Positions 23,275-31,144 of a stretch of 36,791 nt of DNA are shown here, in pieces; positions within the stretch are counted from its first letter, which is position 1; every line of letters begins with the position of its first letter. Location: contig CALVNP010000041.1 of assembly GCA_944349805.1 (NCBI GenBank), forward strand, positions 1 to 36,791. The letters are read 5' to 3'. The position numbers were made by a program, and so were the translations under genes. The DNA is from an uncultured Clostridia bacterium. Lineage in GTDB: Bacteria > Bacillota > Clostridia > Christensenellales > UBA1242. The notes under the pieces are model-generated. The model was given only the letters and a program-made list of their open reading frames with translations. It searched no databases and was not told the origin of the DNA.

Positions 23275-24638
23275 AGAAAGTAATAATTTACATTATAGTT
23301 TTAGCTCTTGCAGTAATTTTTTTAGGTGTGGCCATTAATTTTTCCAAACAAGAAGCAATAGAAGATCCAGTTATCACACCTACACAAGAGACTTGTGTAT
23401 TAAATTTAAGTGTTAACGATAGTACATTAGGGAAAATAAAGACTCCATCTGGAATTTATTTAAAAAATAGAGAAGTAGAATTACAAGCTTTTGCAATAAA
23501 CAACTCAACTTTTATGGGGTGGTACATTGATGATGAACTTATAAGCTCAGACATTGAATTTAAGTATATGTTAAAAGAAGATACATTAATAGTTGCGAAA
23601 TTCAAAGGACAAACGATGTATACAAAAGAATATTTAGAAGAACAAATAAAGATTATTGATTTAACTCAGACATTTAGAGATGTGAAATTAACATATGTAA
23701 GAGATTATGCAGAAATTAGATTAGTGATTTCTTTTGACAGAAGTTCAAGCCTATATCCAAATTTTGCAGACTATGTTCCAGAAAATTTAACTATTGGTTA
23801 TTACGATCAAATAGATATAATCTTTGATCTTAGTAGAAAATTTCAAAAAGCATTTTTAAACTGTTTTGATGAAGAATTTTTGTCAAGTCGAGTAGAAATT
23901 TCACAACAAGACTTAACAGATTTATTAAAGAAAATTACTTTTGATAAAGAATTATTTTCTAATTTTGTTTCTGTCTCAGGGAATCCAATAAATGATATTT
24001 TAAACATACTTGAAAACAACTACACACAAAATGGAGAAAAAACTATAAACATTTCATCTGTGTATTTTGTAGAGGTTGATAATTCTGTTCCTGTTTATGA
24101 TATGGAATCCCCCATACTTTTAAATGCTGGGCAGATAAATGTAATTGCAAGCTATGATATTGATGACACAATTCCAGAAGATCCCAACTTAGATGAAGAT
24201 GGTGACTATGTTATAGACGCAACAAGTTTATTTAATCTTAAAGGAATGTTTGAATATAACGAAGGTAATATTGCTTTAGAATATAGAATGCAGTTATATT
24301 TTGAAACTAATGAGCTAGATAATCCAGCATTGTGGCGTGAAAGAGCACAATATGATACTTACCCAGATTCAGATTTTGAAAGACTATATAAATTGTTTAT
24401 TGAAAAACTAGAAGATGTGAATTTTACAAGTGAATCAGCTGTTAAAAGAATAGAGTTGAAAAACAATCAAACAATCTCGTTAGACAATTTATATGATATT
24501 TACTATCGTCAAACTCCACAAATTGAAGGTATACATACCATAGATTTGGCTTCCTTGTTTAACTTTTATAACGAAGGAGGTGATTTGATAACAAACATAA
24601 AATTTAATGTTAAAGTCGAAATAAATTTTTATAATTAA
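23271..24638 (+). CDS. Membrane-anchored surface protein with one InlB-type repeat
   Basis: This 455-aa protein has an N-terminal membrane helix without a cleavage site (MKKVIIYIIVLALAVIFLG). One divergent InlB B-repeat follows (LGKIKTPSG ... FMGWYIDDELISSD ... IVAKFKGQ, about residues 48-112), then about 340 residues of an unrecognised extracellular domain rich in Asp, Asn and Tyr. The orientation should be inside-N, outside-C. It overlaps the pIII-like gene by 4 bp. Likely roles are virion-tip or host-surface adhesion, or a cofactor of the pIII-like protein. Confidence 0.7.
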   Translation: MKKVIIYIIVLALAVIFLGVAINFSKQEAIEDPVITPTQETCVLNLSVNDSTLGKIKTPSGIYLKNREVELQAFAINNSTFMGWYIDDELISSDIEFKYMLKEDTLIVAKFKGQTMYTKEYLEEQIKIIDLTQTFRDVKLTYVRDYAEIRLVISFDRSSSLYPNFADYVPENLTIGYYDQIDIIFDLSRKFQKAFLNCFDEEFLSSRVEISQQDLTDLLKKITFDKELFSNFVSVSGNPINDILNILENNYTQNGEKTINISSVYFVEVDNSVPVYDMESPILLNAGQINVIASYDIDDTIPEDPNLDEDGDYVIDATSLFNLKGMFEYNEGNIALEYRMQLYFETNELDNPALWRERAQYDTYPDSDFERLYKLFIEKLEDVNFTSESAVKRIELKNNQTISLDNLYDIYYRQTPQIEGIHTIDLASLFNFYNEGGDLITNIKFNVKVEINFYN

Positions 24639-24653
24639 AAAGGAGAAAAAAAT

Positions 24654-25271
24654 ATGTCAATAAAATCATTTAAAAATTTAATTTTATTTCTTGTTGCCAC
24701 AGCGATTGTCGTGACAATAGGATTTGGGATTTATCATCATATTAACGATATACAAGCTTTGATAAATCCTGAAAATTATACAACAGTAGAGGTTGAGACT
24801 GAAGAGGGAAAAGGTGCCATTGAAAAAATAGACAATCCAGTTAAGATTGGTGACACTGTTAAAATTACAGCTGTTGCAGAAGAGGGCTATAAATTTTGGG
24901 CATACTTTAATCAAGATGAAAAACTTCTAGCTGTTGAAAATCCATTCGAATACAAAGTAGTTGAAGGCGAAAAAGTTATAGCAAAATTCTATAATCCTGA
25001 AACAGAAGCAGTTGTAACAATACTAAAAGAAGTTGCAAACTTAGATACAGATAGTGTTGAGACAAGTTTAATTTCTAGTGAAAAGAAAGATATTAATTCG
25101 AGTGTTACAATTACAGCTGAAGCTGGTGAAAATGAAGTATTTGTAGGATTTTATAATGAAGCTGGTGAAGAAATAGAAACATTGAATAGTTATAATTTTA
25201 CAGCAAATAAAAATATAACAATTACAATGAAATTCACATACGAAGAACCTACACAAGAAGAGGTTGAATAA
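24654..25271 (+). CDS. Membrane-anchored protein with two InlB-type repeats
   Basis: This 205-aa protein has an N-terminal anchor (LILFLVATAIVVTIGFGIY, about residues 10-28), then two B-repeat-like units (VEVETEEGKGAIEKI ... GYKFWAYF ... VIAKFY, and VTITAEAGENEVFVGFYN ... ITMKF). It ends with an acidic tail. An AAAGGAG ribosome binding site precedes the ATG, and the end overlaps the next gene by one base. It is a short version of its two neighbours, so the three probably arose by duplication. Confidence 0.7.
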   Translation: MSIKSFKNLILFLVATAIVVTIGFGIYHHINDIQALINPENYTTVEVETEEGKGAIEKIDNPVKIGDTVKITAVAEEGYKFWAYFNQDEKLLAVENPFEYKVVEGEKVIAKFYNPETEAVVTILKEVANLDTDSVETSLISSEKKDINSSVTITAEAGENEVFVGFYNEAGEEIETLNSYNFTANKNITITMKFTYEEPTQEEVE

Positions 25272-26593
25272 TGAAGAAAGGAACGATAATTTTAATATCT
25301 TTTCTTTTAGGCTTAATATTGATTGGTGGCTATATATTAATAGATAGTCACCAACCAACACAGGCTGAAACTTATCATACTGTATTATTAAAAACAGAAG
25401 ACGACAAAGCTGGTTCAGTAAATAAGCTAAGCAAAACAGAATATAAGGCTGGAGAAAAGATAGTGTTAAAAGCTATACCAGAAGAAGAATATATTTTTGC
25501 TGGTTGGTATGTAGCAGATGAATTATTGTCTGCAAACAATCCTTATATTTATACAGTTAACGACAATGTTACAATAATAGCAAAATTTACATTAGAAGAA
25601 ATTGTAGAAACACCAAAAGTTTACACAGTAACTCTAACAGCAAGTGAAGGTGGTACTGTGATAGCTCTTGAACAAACAGAGTATGAAGAAAATTGTAAAA
25701 TAGTTTTAGAAGCAACAGCAAACGAAGGTTATAACTTTACGGGTTTTTATGACAGCACTGAGCTTATTTCAACAGAAAATCCTTATACATACACTGTAAC
25801 AAAAAATGTAAATATTGTAGCAAAGTTTGAAAATAATCAAACTGAGCTTGAAACAACATCTGCACAATATTTTACATTTAATGGAAATGCTTGTACAGGT
25901 TATATAGGAGATCAAACTGTACCTGAAATAATAATACCAAGAAGTTATAGTATAGATGATGATGGTAATTTTATTGATGGAAACGATTATGAAGTTACAA
26001 CGATTAGTTATCCTTCAACTTTACCTCCTCGAGACCCAAGTGGTTTTTCAAATTATCAAGGGAATATTATTTGTTTAGAAAATATTTCTGTTGTTACTTC
26101 AAGTGCTTTTTATTCTTGTAGATATGTAAAGAATATTATATTGTCAGAAAATACTAAACTTGATGGAAGTGCCATATTTTATACTTGTTTTCAAATTACA
26201 AAATTTGTTATTCCTAATGTTGAAATAATTCCTGCAGGTTTATTTTATAGTTGTACATCATTAAATGAGGTTGTAATACCAAATTCTGTTAAAGAAATAA
26301 GTTCAACAGCATTTCATAATTGTAGTTCATTAGAAGAAATTATTCTTCCTAATAGTATAGAATTTATTGGTAGTAATGCTTTTTATATGTGTAAAAATTT
26401 AACTTCTGTAACAATATTATCTGAAGTTCCACCTGTTTTAGTGTCTGTTAGTGCAATATCAACAGCAACTGAAACAATATACATACCATTTGGAACATTA
26501 ACTGCATATCAAACAGCTGATGTATGGTGTGATTTAAATGTAACATTTGAAGAACTTCCAGCTGATTATGTAGTGGAAGAATTAGTTGCTTAA
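25271..26593 (+). CDS. Membrane-anchored InlB-repeat / BspA-type leucine-rich-repeat protein
   Basis: This 440-aa protein has an N-terminal anchor (IILISFLLGLILIGGYILI), two divergent InlB B-repeats (residues about 35-115 and 118-190; FAGWYVADELLSA and FTGFYDSTELIST), then BspA-type LRR_5 repeats (about 270-410; FYSCTSLNEVVIPNSVKEIS, FHNCSSLEEIILPNS). BspA-like repeats mediate binding to host matrix or other bacteria in gut and oral species. In a phage context it may be a receptor-binding or lysogenic-conversion protein. The stop overlaps the Zot-like gene (TAATG). Confidence 0.8.
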   Translation: MKKGTIILISFLLGLILIGGYILIDSHQPTQAETYHTVLLKTEDDKAGSVNKLSKTEYKAGEKIVLKAIPEEEYIFAGWYVADELLSANNPYIYTVNDNVTIIAKFTLEEIVETPKVYTVTLTASEGGTVIALEQTEYEENCKIVLEATANEGYNFTGFYDSTELISTENPYTYTVTKNVNIVAKFENNQTELETTSAQYFTFNGNACTGYIGDQTVPEIIIPRSYSIDDDGNFIDGNDYEVTTISYPSTLPPRDPSGFSNYQGNIICLENISVVTSSAFYSCRYVKNIILSENTKLDGSAIFYTCFQITKFVIPNVEIIPAGLFYSCTSLNEVVIPNSVKEISSTAFHNCSSLEEIILPNSIEFIGSNAFYMCKNLTSVTILSEVPPVLVSVSAISTATETIYIPFGTLTAYQTADVWCDLNVTFEELPADYVVEELVA

Positions 26594-27822
26594 TGAAAAA
26601 ATTTGAAATAAATAAAAAATATTTAAAAAAATTTAATAATAACAAAAAAGATTATACAGGCTTAATAAAGTTTTTGGCTAGATATCATCAATGTATATTT
26701 GCTTTATTAAGTCTTGTGATAATCTTGCCAGTATTCTTTACTGTGTGGATAGATAAATCTTTACTTGTTATTCTTTTAACATATATTCCATTAGGTATAT
26801 ATGTATTGTATATTTGGATTCCATTCATAAGAGTATTTTGGTACATATCTCGTGTAAAATTACATAACAATTCAATTGAAACTTCAAAATATATGGTTAC
26901 AAGAAATGGTACACCAGGTGCAGGTAAAACAAGTTCACTTGTATATGACGCAGTTATACTTGCTAAAAAAATGTGGATTGAACTTAGGTTTCAATACTTT
27001 TTAGGTATAGGGAAAGAAGAAAAAATTTATTCTTCTGGCGATGATGAAAAAATATCAAGATGGGAAAAAGTAAAAGAGGCTTATGAATTTTATTCAGCTG
27101 GCGACTGTGTACCTTGCTTATGGTCTAATATACCAATGAAAGTTGGAAATCTTTATACTAATATTTGTACTCGTAGACATTTAGAACAAGCTGACAAAAT
27201 TGCAGAATATACAGTTTTAATTGTTGATGAAATAGGTTCAGTTGTTTCAATTGATGAAACGGGGAGAAAAGAAAGACCAATAGAGATAGGAGAACTTGCT
27301 CGTTGGTGTAGGCATTTTGGAGAATTTCATATTTATTGTACCGAACAAGATAAAAATAACGTTAATAAAGATATTCGTAGATGTGTTTGTGAAAACAAAT
27401 ATATGATTCAGCAAAAAGCAGTTTTAAAGCCACCAATTTTAAATTGGATATTTAAAAGATTAAAAGAATATTTTGTTAAAAAAATATCAAAAACAAAATC
27501 AAAAGTTTTTTCGTCTTTTATGAAAAATTATGAAAATTTTATTAAATTTTGTGGTTATCGTAAATATTATTATAAAGATTTTGCAGGAACAGAAGCTGGT
27601 TTTTCAAATATGATAGCTTATGGTGAAAAAAATATTGCTGATATGAAACAGTTAAAACGAGGTTCTCAAACATTTATTTTGCCAGCAGTTTTAAACGCTG
27701 TTTATGATGATCGTTGTTATAGGAATTTTTATAAAGCTAAAGATATGCCTTTGCAAAAGAATGTATGGAAAAGTTTAGTTATTTCTAGTAATCAAGAAGA
27801 TTTTTTTAGAAAGCAAGCGTAA
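26593..27822 (+). CDS. Zot-like (inovirus pI family) assembly ATPase
   Basis: This 409-aa protein has two membrane helices near residues 30-80 (IFALLSLVIILPVFFTVW and LLVILLTYIPLGIYVLYIW), then a P-loop ATPase. Walker A is GTPGAGKTS (G106 to T113) and Walker B is VLIVDEIG (D212, E213), followed by WCRHFGEFHIYCTEQDKNNV and DIRRCV, as in Zot/pI proteins. pI-family ATPases drive extrusion of filamentous phage through the membrane. In Ff pI the ATPase is N-terminal and the membrane span follows; here the order is reversed and no C-terminal span is visible. An FtsK/VirD4 coupling protein is less likely, given the short ATPase domain and the neighbours. Confidence 0.8.
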   Translation: MKKFEINKKYLKKFNNNKKDYTGLIKFLARYHQCIFALLSLVIILPVFFTVWIDKSLLVILLTYIPLGIYVLYIWIPFIRVFWYISRVKLHNNSIETSKYMVTRNGTPGAGKTSSLVYDAVILAKKMWIELRFQYFLGIGKEEKIYSSGDDEKISRWEKVKEAYEFYSAGDCVPCLWSNIPMKVGNLYTNICTRRHLEQADKIAEYTVLIVDEIGSVVSIDETGRKERPIEIGELARWCRHFGEFHIYCTEQDKNNVNKDIRRCVCENKYMIQQKAVLKPPILNWIFKRLKEYFVKKISKTKSKVFSSFMKNYENFIKFCGYRKYYYKDFAGTEAGFSNMIAYGEKNIADMKQLKRGSQTFILPAVLNAVYDDRCYRNFYKAKDMPLQKNVWKSLVISSNQEDFFRKQA

Positions 27823-28139
27823 AAAAATTTTTTTAGTTAAATTTTAACTGAGTGCATTTGCAAATTGCAAATGCCCTGCAAAATTTCTAAAAAAATTTTA
27901 GCTTGATTTATAAAAAATCTTTAAATCAGAAAAACAATCAAAATAATAATTATGCAAAGGCAAAAGTTTTTCAAATAAAATCATATTGAAAAATTTTTAA
28001 TCAGAAGTATATATAGAATGGCAAAATTAATATGTGTTTGAAATAATATTCAAATAAATATATAAATCCTATTAAACGCACGATAGTGCGTTAAAAAGTC
28101 ACCAAATAACCAAGTAATAGTATAAAAGGAGATGAGATA
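27823..28139. other. Hairpin-rich intergenic region, candidate replication origin
   Basis: There is no gene here. Inverted repeats in order: AGTTAAA/TTTAACT (27835-27849), GCATTTGC/GCAAATGC (27854-27874), CTAAAA/TTTTAG (27887-27901), TGATTTA/TAAATCA (27904-27928), TTTTTCAA/TTGAAAAA (27967-27993), TTTGAA/TTCAAA (28037-28054) and AACGCAC-GATA-GTGCGTT (28075-28092). The last is GC-rich for this genome and lies just before the HTH and replication genes. The first two could also act as a terminator for the upstream operon. Confidence 0.5.
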
Positions 28140-28391
28140 GTGAGAAAAAATGCAAATTTGTTAAGACAGTGGCGAAAATCTAACAATTGGACATTGCAGG
28201 ATGTTGCAGATGAACTTAACACAATGGGACTTAACGAAGGTACAATTTTAAAACAACATATATCGCGTTGGGAACTTGGAACACATATTCCAAACAATGA
28301 AGTTTTGCAAGGGTTGGCAGAACTGACAGAGATACCAGCGATTACGCTTTTAAACAATTTCAGGGCTACACAAAACAAAAAAGTTAGTTAA
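28140..28391 (+). CDS. XRE-type HTH regulator of the replication module
   Basis: This 83-aa protein has a GTG start behind AAAGGAGATGAG. The helix-turn-helix (WTLQDVADELNTMGLNEGTI, then ISRWELGTHIPNN) covers most of the protein. It lies between the hairpin-rich gap and the replication gene and may control copy number or bind the origin. Confidence 0.8.
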   Translation: MRKNANLLRQWRKSNNWTLQDVADELNTMGLNEGTILKQHISRWELGTHIPNNEVLQGLAELTEIPAITLLNNFRATQNKKVS

Positions 28392-28434
28392 TAAATAAAA
28401 TTTCATCACAGAAGTGGTGTACGGAGGTGTTTAA

Positions 28435-29337
28435 ATGGCTTCATATACAAAGCCGTTGTATCTTCGTAGAAATAGACTTTCAGAAACTGAGGGTACTCTA
28501 TATGGTAGGATTGGGGCAAAAGGAATGTTTGCATATTTTCTTTTGCTTGGAATAGTGAATGAAGGGTATTACTTAGAGATAAAAAAAGAGGGTTTTGAGG
28601 GGTTAGCATTTATGTGCCATACTAGTGCTTCAAAACTTTTGGAAATAATAAATCAGGCTGTATATCTTGGAATATTTAACAGAACAAAATATGACAAGTT
28701 TCAAATATTAACCAATGAAGAAATTCAACTAAATCATTTTAAAACAGTTGTTGGTAGAAAGTCTGAGAATATAGAAATTAGAATCCCATTTCTAATATCC
28801 TCTATCATACCTAAAATTATGAAATTTACCAAATATCAGTCTATTTTTACGGAAGTTTTAAAAAATATTAAGGCAAATTTTGAACAAGAAAAGCGAGAGT
28901 TAAAAGTTCAAAATAAAGACTTAGAGAGAGAATATATACTATTCGTTAATGAAGTTCGCTCTCTTCTTCAAAAACAACAAACACTAGTTAAAAAACGAGA
29001 AGATAACGAACAGCTTAAATCCAAATTCAAACAAGCTTTTCCTAATAAAATAGTGGAAGAAGATTTTATAATTCCAGATTATGTAGATATGGACAAACTA
29101 ATTGAAGGTATAAATAACAGTCCAGATTTTCTGCTAGGAGCAAAAAATTTTGGGTTAAAGCTATGCTGTAGAGTAGATATATACGAAAAAATAACAGCTG
29201 GCTATTATGACAAGATTGACCACTCCAGCACGAAAGTAAAAACGGACAAAAAAACAATTTCTCAATATAAAGGCAGAAACTATACCCAACTTGAATTAGA
29301 CGGTTTAATAGATGATATTGAAAATATAGATCTATAA
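28435..29337 (+). CDS. DnaD/DUF4373-like replication initiation protein
   Basis: This 300-aa protein begins with a winged-helix-type domain resembling DUF4373 (Lin1244/Lin1753) proteins: RIGAKGMFAYFLLLGIVNEG, YYLEIKKEGF, then HTSASKLLEIINQAVYLGIF and a short basic VVGRK end. A long charged coiled-coil follows (about 135-200), then an unrecognised C-terminal domain. Such proteins act as replisome organisers in phages and mobile elements of Bacillota. No HUH rolling-circle nickase motif is seen. GGAGGTGT precedes the ATG. Confidence 0.7.
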   Translation: MASYTKPLYLRRNRLSETEGTLYGRIGAKGMFAYFLLLGIVNEGYYLEIKKEGFEGLAFMCHTSASKLLEIINQAVYLGIFNRTKYDKFQILTNEEIQLNHFKTVVGRKSENIEIRIPFLISSIIPKIMKFTKYQSIFTEVLKNIKANFEQEKRELKVQNKDLEREYILFVNEVRSLLQKQQTLVKKREDNEQLKSKFKQAFPNKIVEEDFIIPDYVDMDKLIEGINNSPDFLLGAKNFGLKLCCRVDIYEKITAGYYDKIDHSSTKVKTDKKTISQYKGRNYTQLELDGLIDDIENIDL

Positions 29338-29346
29338 AGGAGAAAA

Positions 29347-29415
29347 ATGACAGCAATAAATGTTTATCAAATTATAAATAAAATAAAAGGGGAAATATGC
29401 AGAGAGAGGAATTAG
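29347..29415 (+). CDS. Possible 22-aa peptide
   Basis: An ATG at 29347 lies 4 bases after AAAGGAG and encodes MTAINVYQIINKIKGEICRE followed by RN. It overlaps the next gene's start in another frame. It may be a real leader or coupling peptide, or a decayed gene. Confidence 0.35.
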   Translation: MTAINVYQIINKIKGEICRERN

Positions 29416-29882
29416 AAAAAGCAATAGAGAACGACCAAAGTATTTGGTATATTTTTATGGATGAAATTTTTGAGATTGAAATTAAAAATCATACAAAACA
29501 ATTCATAAGTATTAATGGTGAATATTGTTATACTGATGAAAATAAAGTAAATAGAGCTTTTCTTTTAAATAAACTATACAAAACCGAAGCCGAAGCCGAA
29601 CACTACCTGCACCACGCAAATGTAACACGCACCATTACACTGCCGTTCTTGACTTGGGAAGAGTTTTTAAAAGAGCAAGAAATTAGGTTTGTTGATAATA
29701 TTGGTGAAGAGTGGCATTTATATTATAGTTACAGTGATGAATTTATATACATATATCTGCAATCTATGTTTGGTTATCACGGTGCAAAAACAAGAAATCC
29801 ACAAAATTTGGGTGAATTAACCGAAGCCAACTTTTACAAAGCCTATGACGAATGCGTGAGGCTGTTTAAGGAGAAAGAATGA
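29397..29882 (+). CDS. Hypothetical phage protein with a mosaic GC-rich patch
   Basis: This 161-aa acidic protein has AGGGGAAAT upstream. A middle segment (KTEAEAEHYLHHANVTRTIT and LPFLTWEEFLKEQ) is encoded by 29582-29645, where 35 of 64 bases are G or C, against about 30% around it. That suggests recombination with a more GC-rich phage. The C-terminus (NFYKAYDECVRLFKEKE) is helical. No function is recognised. Confidence 0.65.
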   Translation: MQREELEKAIENDQSIWYIFMDEIFEIEIKNHTKQFISINGEYCYTDENKVNRAFLLNKLYKTEAEAEHYLHHANVTRTITLPFLTWEEFLKEQEIRFVDNIGEEWHLYYSYSDEFIYIYLQSMFGYHGAKTRNPQNLGELTEANFYKAYDECVRLFKEKE

Positions 29883-30184
29883 AATTGAAGATTCCATATG
29901 AGGTTATTAAAAGTGCTATATACCAAATTGAATCTTACAATAAAAATGTTTATATAGATACTTTATCTTTATACAAAGGTATTGAAGGCTGTGAAATAAA
30001 TTATTTATATGACTTGTGTAATAATGAAAAAGTTTTAAGAGGTTATAAAGATGCTTACAGAGATGTAAAAACAACATTGGATGTTGTGAAGGCAGTATTG
30101 CACATAAAACTGGTGAATTATTGTAACGAGCATAAACTGTCAATCTGGTCGTTTCTTAATGAAATCAAAAACCTTAAAATTTAG
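29879..30184 (+). CDS. Hypothetical small phage protein
   Basis: This 101-aa protein overlaps the previous stop by 4 bp (ATGA), with AAGGAGAAAG upstream. It is mostly helical, rich in Tyr, Lys and Asn, with no membrane segment. It is part of the small-gene cassette at the right end of the element. No family is recognised. Confidence 0.65.
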   Translation: MKLKIPYEVIKSAIYQIESYNKNVYIDTLSLYKGIEGCEINYLYDLCNNEKVLRGYKDAYRDVKTTLDVVKAVLHIKLVNYCNEHKLSIWSFLNEIKNLKI

Positions 30185-30191
30185 GGGGAGT

Positions 30192-30413
30192 ATGAAAACA
30201 AAGAACTTAAATATTAAATACACTTGCGTTGGCGAAAATTTTAAAGAATGTGTAGATGTTGGTTATTGTGGAGATACAAAAACTCTCAAAGAATGGATAG
30301 ACGAATTTTACAACATGCAAAAGAGAGAAAAAATATATAACTGCTGTAATGATTACATAATTGAAATGATTTATTTTACATTTGGAAAAGTATTAAAAAA
30401 GGAGAAGTTATGA
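30192..30413 (+). CDS. Hypothetical small phage protein
   Basis: This 73-aa protein starts at the ATG at 30192, 2 bases after AGGGGGAG; an earlier in-frame ATG at 30159 lies inside the upstream gene and lacks such a site. It has five Cys (including NCC) and a helical C-terminus. It overlaps the next gene by 4 bp. Confidence 0.6.
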   Translation: MKTKNLNIKYTCVGENFKECVDVGYCGDTKTLKEWIDEFYNMQKREKIYNCCNDYIIEMIYFTFGKVLKKEKL

Positions 30414-30643
30414 AATTATACACACCGCTAGGCATAGCAGAACTGCCAGACAATTATGCAGACGAATATAGAGATAAAAGCGACATTGAACTGTTAGAAG
30501 AATTATTAAGGCAAGATAATACGGGAGATGGATTTTTAGACCCAATATTAGTTTCAATTTTGATTGATAAAAAGTTATTATTCAAAGGCGAAAGAGTAAA
30601 TGATATTCAAGCAAAAATTCAAAGATTAAAGGAGCAGTTATGA
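30410..30643 (+). CDS. Hypothetical small phage protein
   Basis: This 77-aa protein starts in an ATGA overlap with an AAAGGAGAAG site. It is acidic and helical, beginning MKLYTPLGIAELPDNYADEY and ending in a KIQRLKEQL helix. It overlaps the following gene by 4 bp. No function is recognised. Confidence 0.6.
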   Translation: MKLYTPLGIAELPDNYADEYRDKSDIELLEELLRQDNTGDGFLDPILVSILIDKKLLFKGERVNDIQAKIQRLKEQL

Positions 30644-30975
30644 AAATCTATGTAGAAAAGTTACCTAAAAGTTGTAAATATTGTCCTATGAATGCTTATG
30701 GAGTTGAAAAAAACTATTGCAGTTTATATTCAATAAATAATATTGGACAGTACATAGATTGCTGGAATAGTAAGCGGCATAAAAAATGCCCACTTGTCAA
30801 CATTAAAATCCATGACCGAGAACTTGTCAAGGAAGTGTTAAAGAAAGTTAAGAAAATTGCATTTAAGTCAAAAGTAATATGTGATAAGACGGGGTTACCT
30901 TGTTTTGGTGAGATGAGACAGATATACGGTATTTATGATTATGAGTTAGACCATATTCAAAAGGAGAAAGAATGA
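30640..30975 (+). CDS. Cys-rich small phage protein
   Basis: This 111-aa protein has an N-terminal Cys set (SCKYCPMNAYG, NYCSLYS, DCWNSKRHKKCPL) that looks like a zinc-binding module, then a basic helix and a second pair (VICDKTGLPCFGE). Small proteins with this pattern are common in gut phages. It has AAAGGAGCAG upstream and couples to the next short gene. No activity can be assigned. Confidence 0.65.
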   Translation: MKIYVEKLPKSCKYCPMNAYGVEKNYCSLYSINNIGQYIDCWNSKRHKKCPLVNIKIHDRELVKEVLKKVKKIAFKSKVICDKTGLPCFGEMRQIYGIYDYELDHIQKEKE

Positions 30976-31064
30976 AATCAAACAATACAAGCAAAACTCG
31001 AAACAATTCAAGACTTAATCTTGTTAAAGGTGCAGAGCTCGAAGGCAAATATGAATTTCTTTAA
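30972..31064 (+). CDS. Possible 30-aa terminal protein of the element
   Basis: An ATGA-overlapping frame with AAAGGAGAAAG upstream, encoding a basic peptide (MKSNNTSKTRNNSRLN at the start, GAELEGKYEFL at the end). It is followed directly by a terminator, so it is the last gene before attR. It may be a remnant of a longer gene. Confidence 0.45.
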   Translation: MKSNNTSKTRNNSRLNLVKGAELEGKYEFL

Positions 31065-31081
31065 AATTAACACAACACAAA

Positions 31082-31107
31082 AGAACTACAAACGCTAGTT
31101 CTTTTTA
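31082..31107 (+). terminator. Right-end terminator of the element
   Basis: AGAACTA (31082-31088), a 7-base loop and TAGTTCT (31096-31102), then a T run. It ends the rightward operon just inside attR. Confidence 0.85.
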
Positions 31108-31144
31108 CTTTTAATTTTTAATGTCGCGAATGTTATATGTGGCG

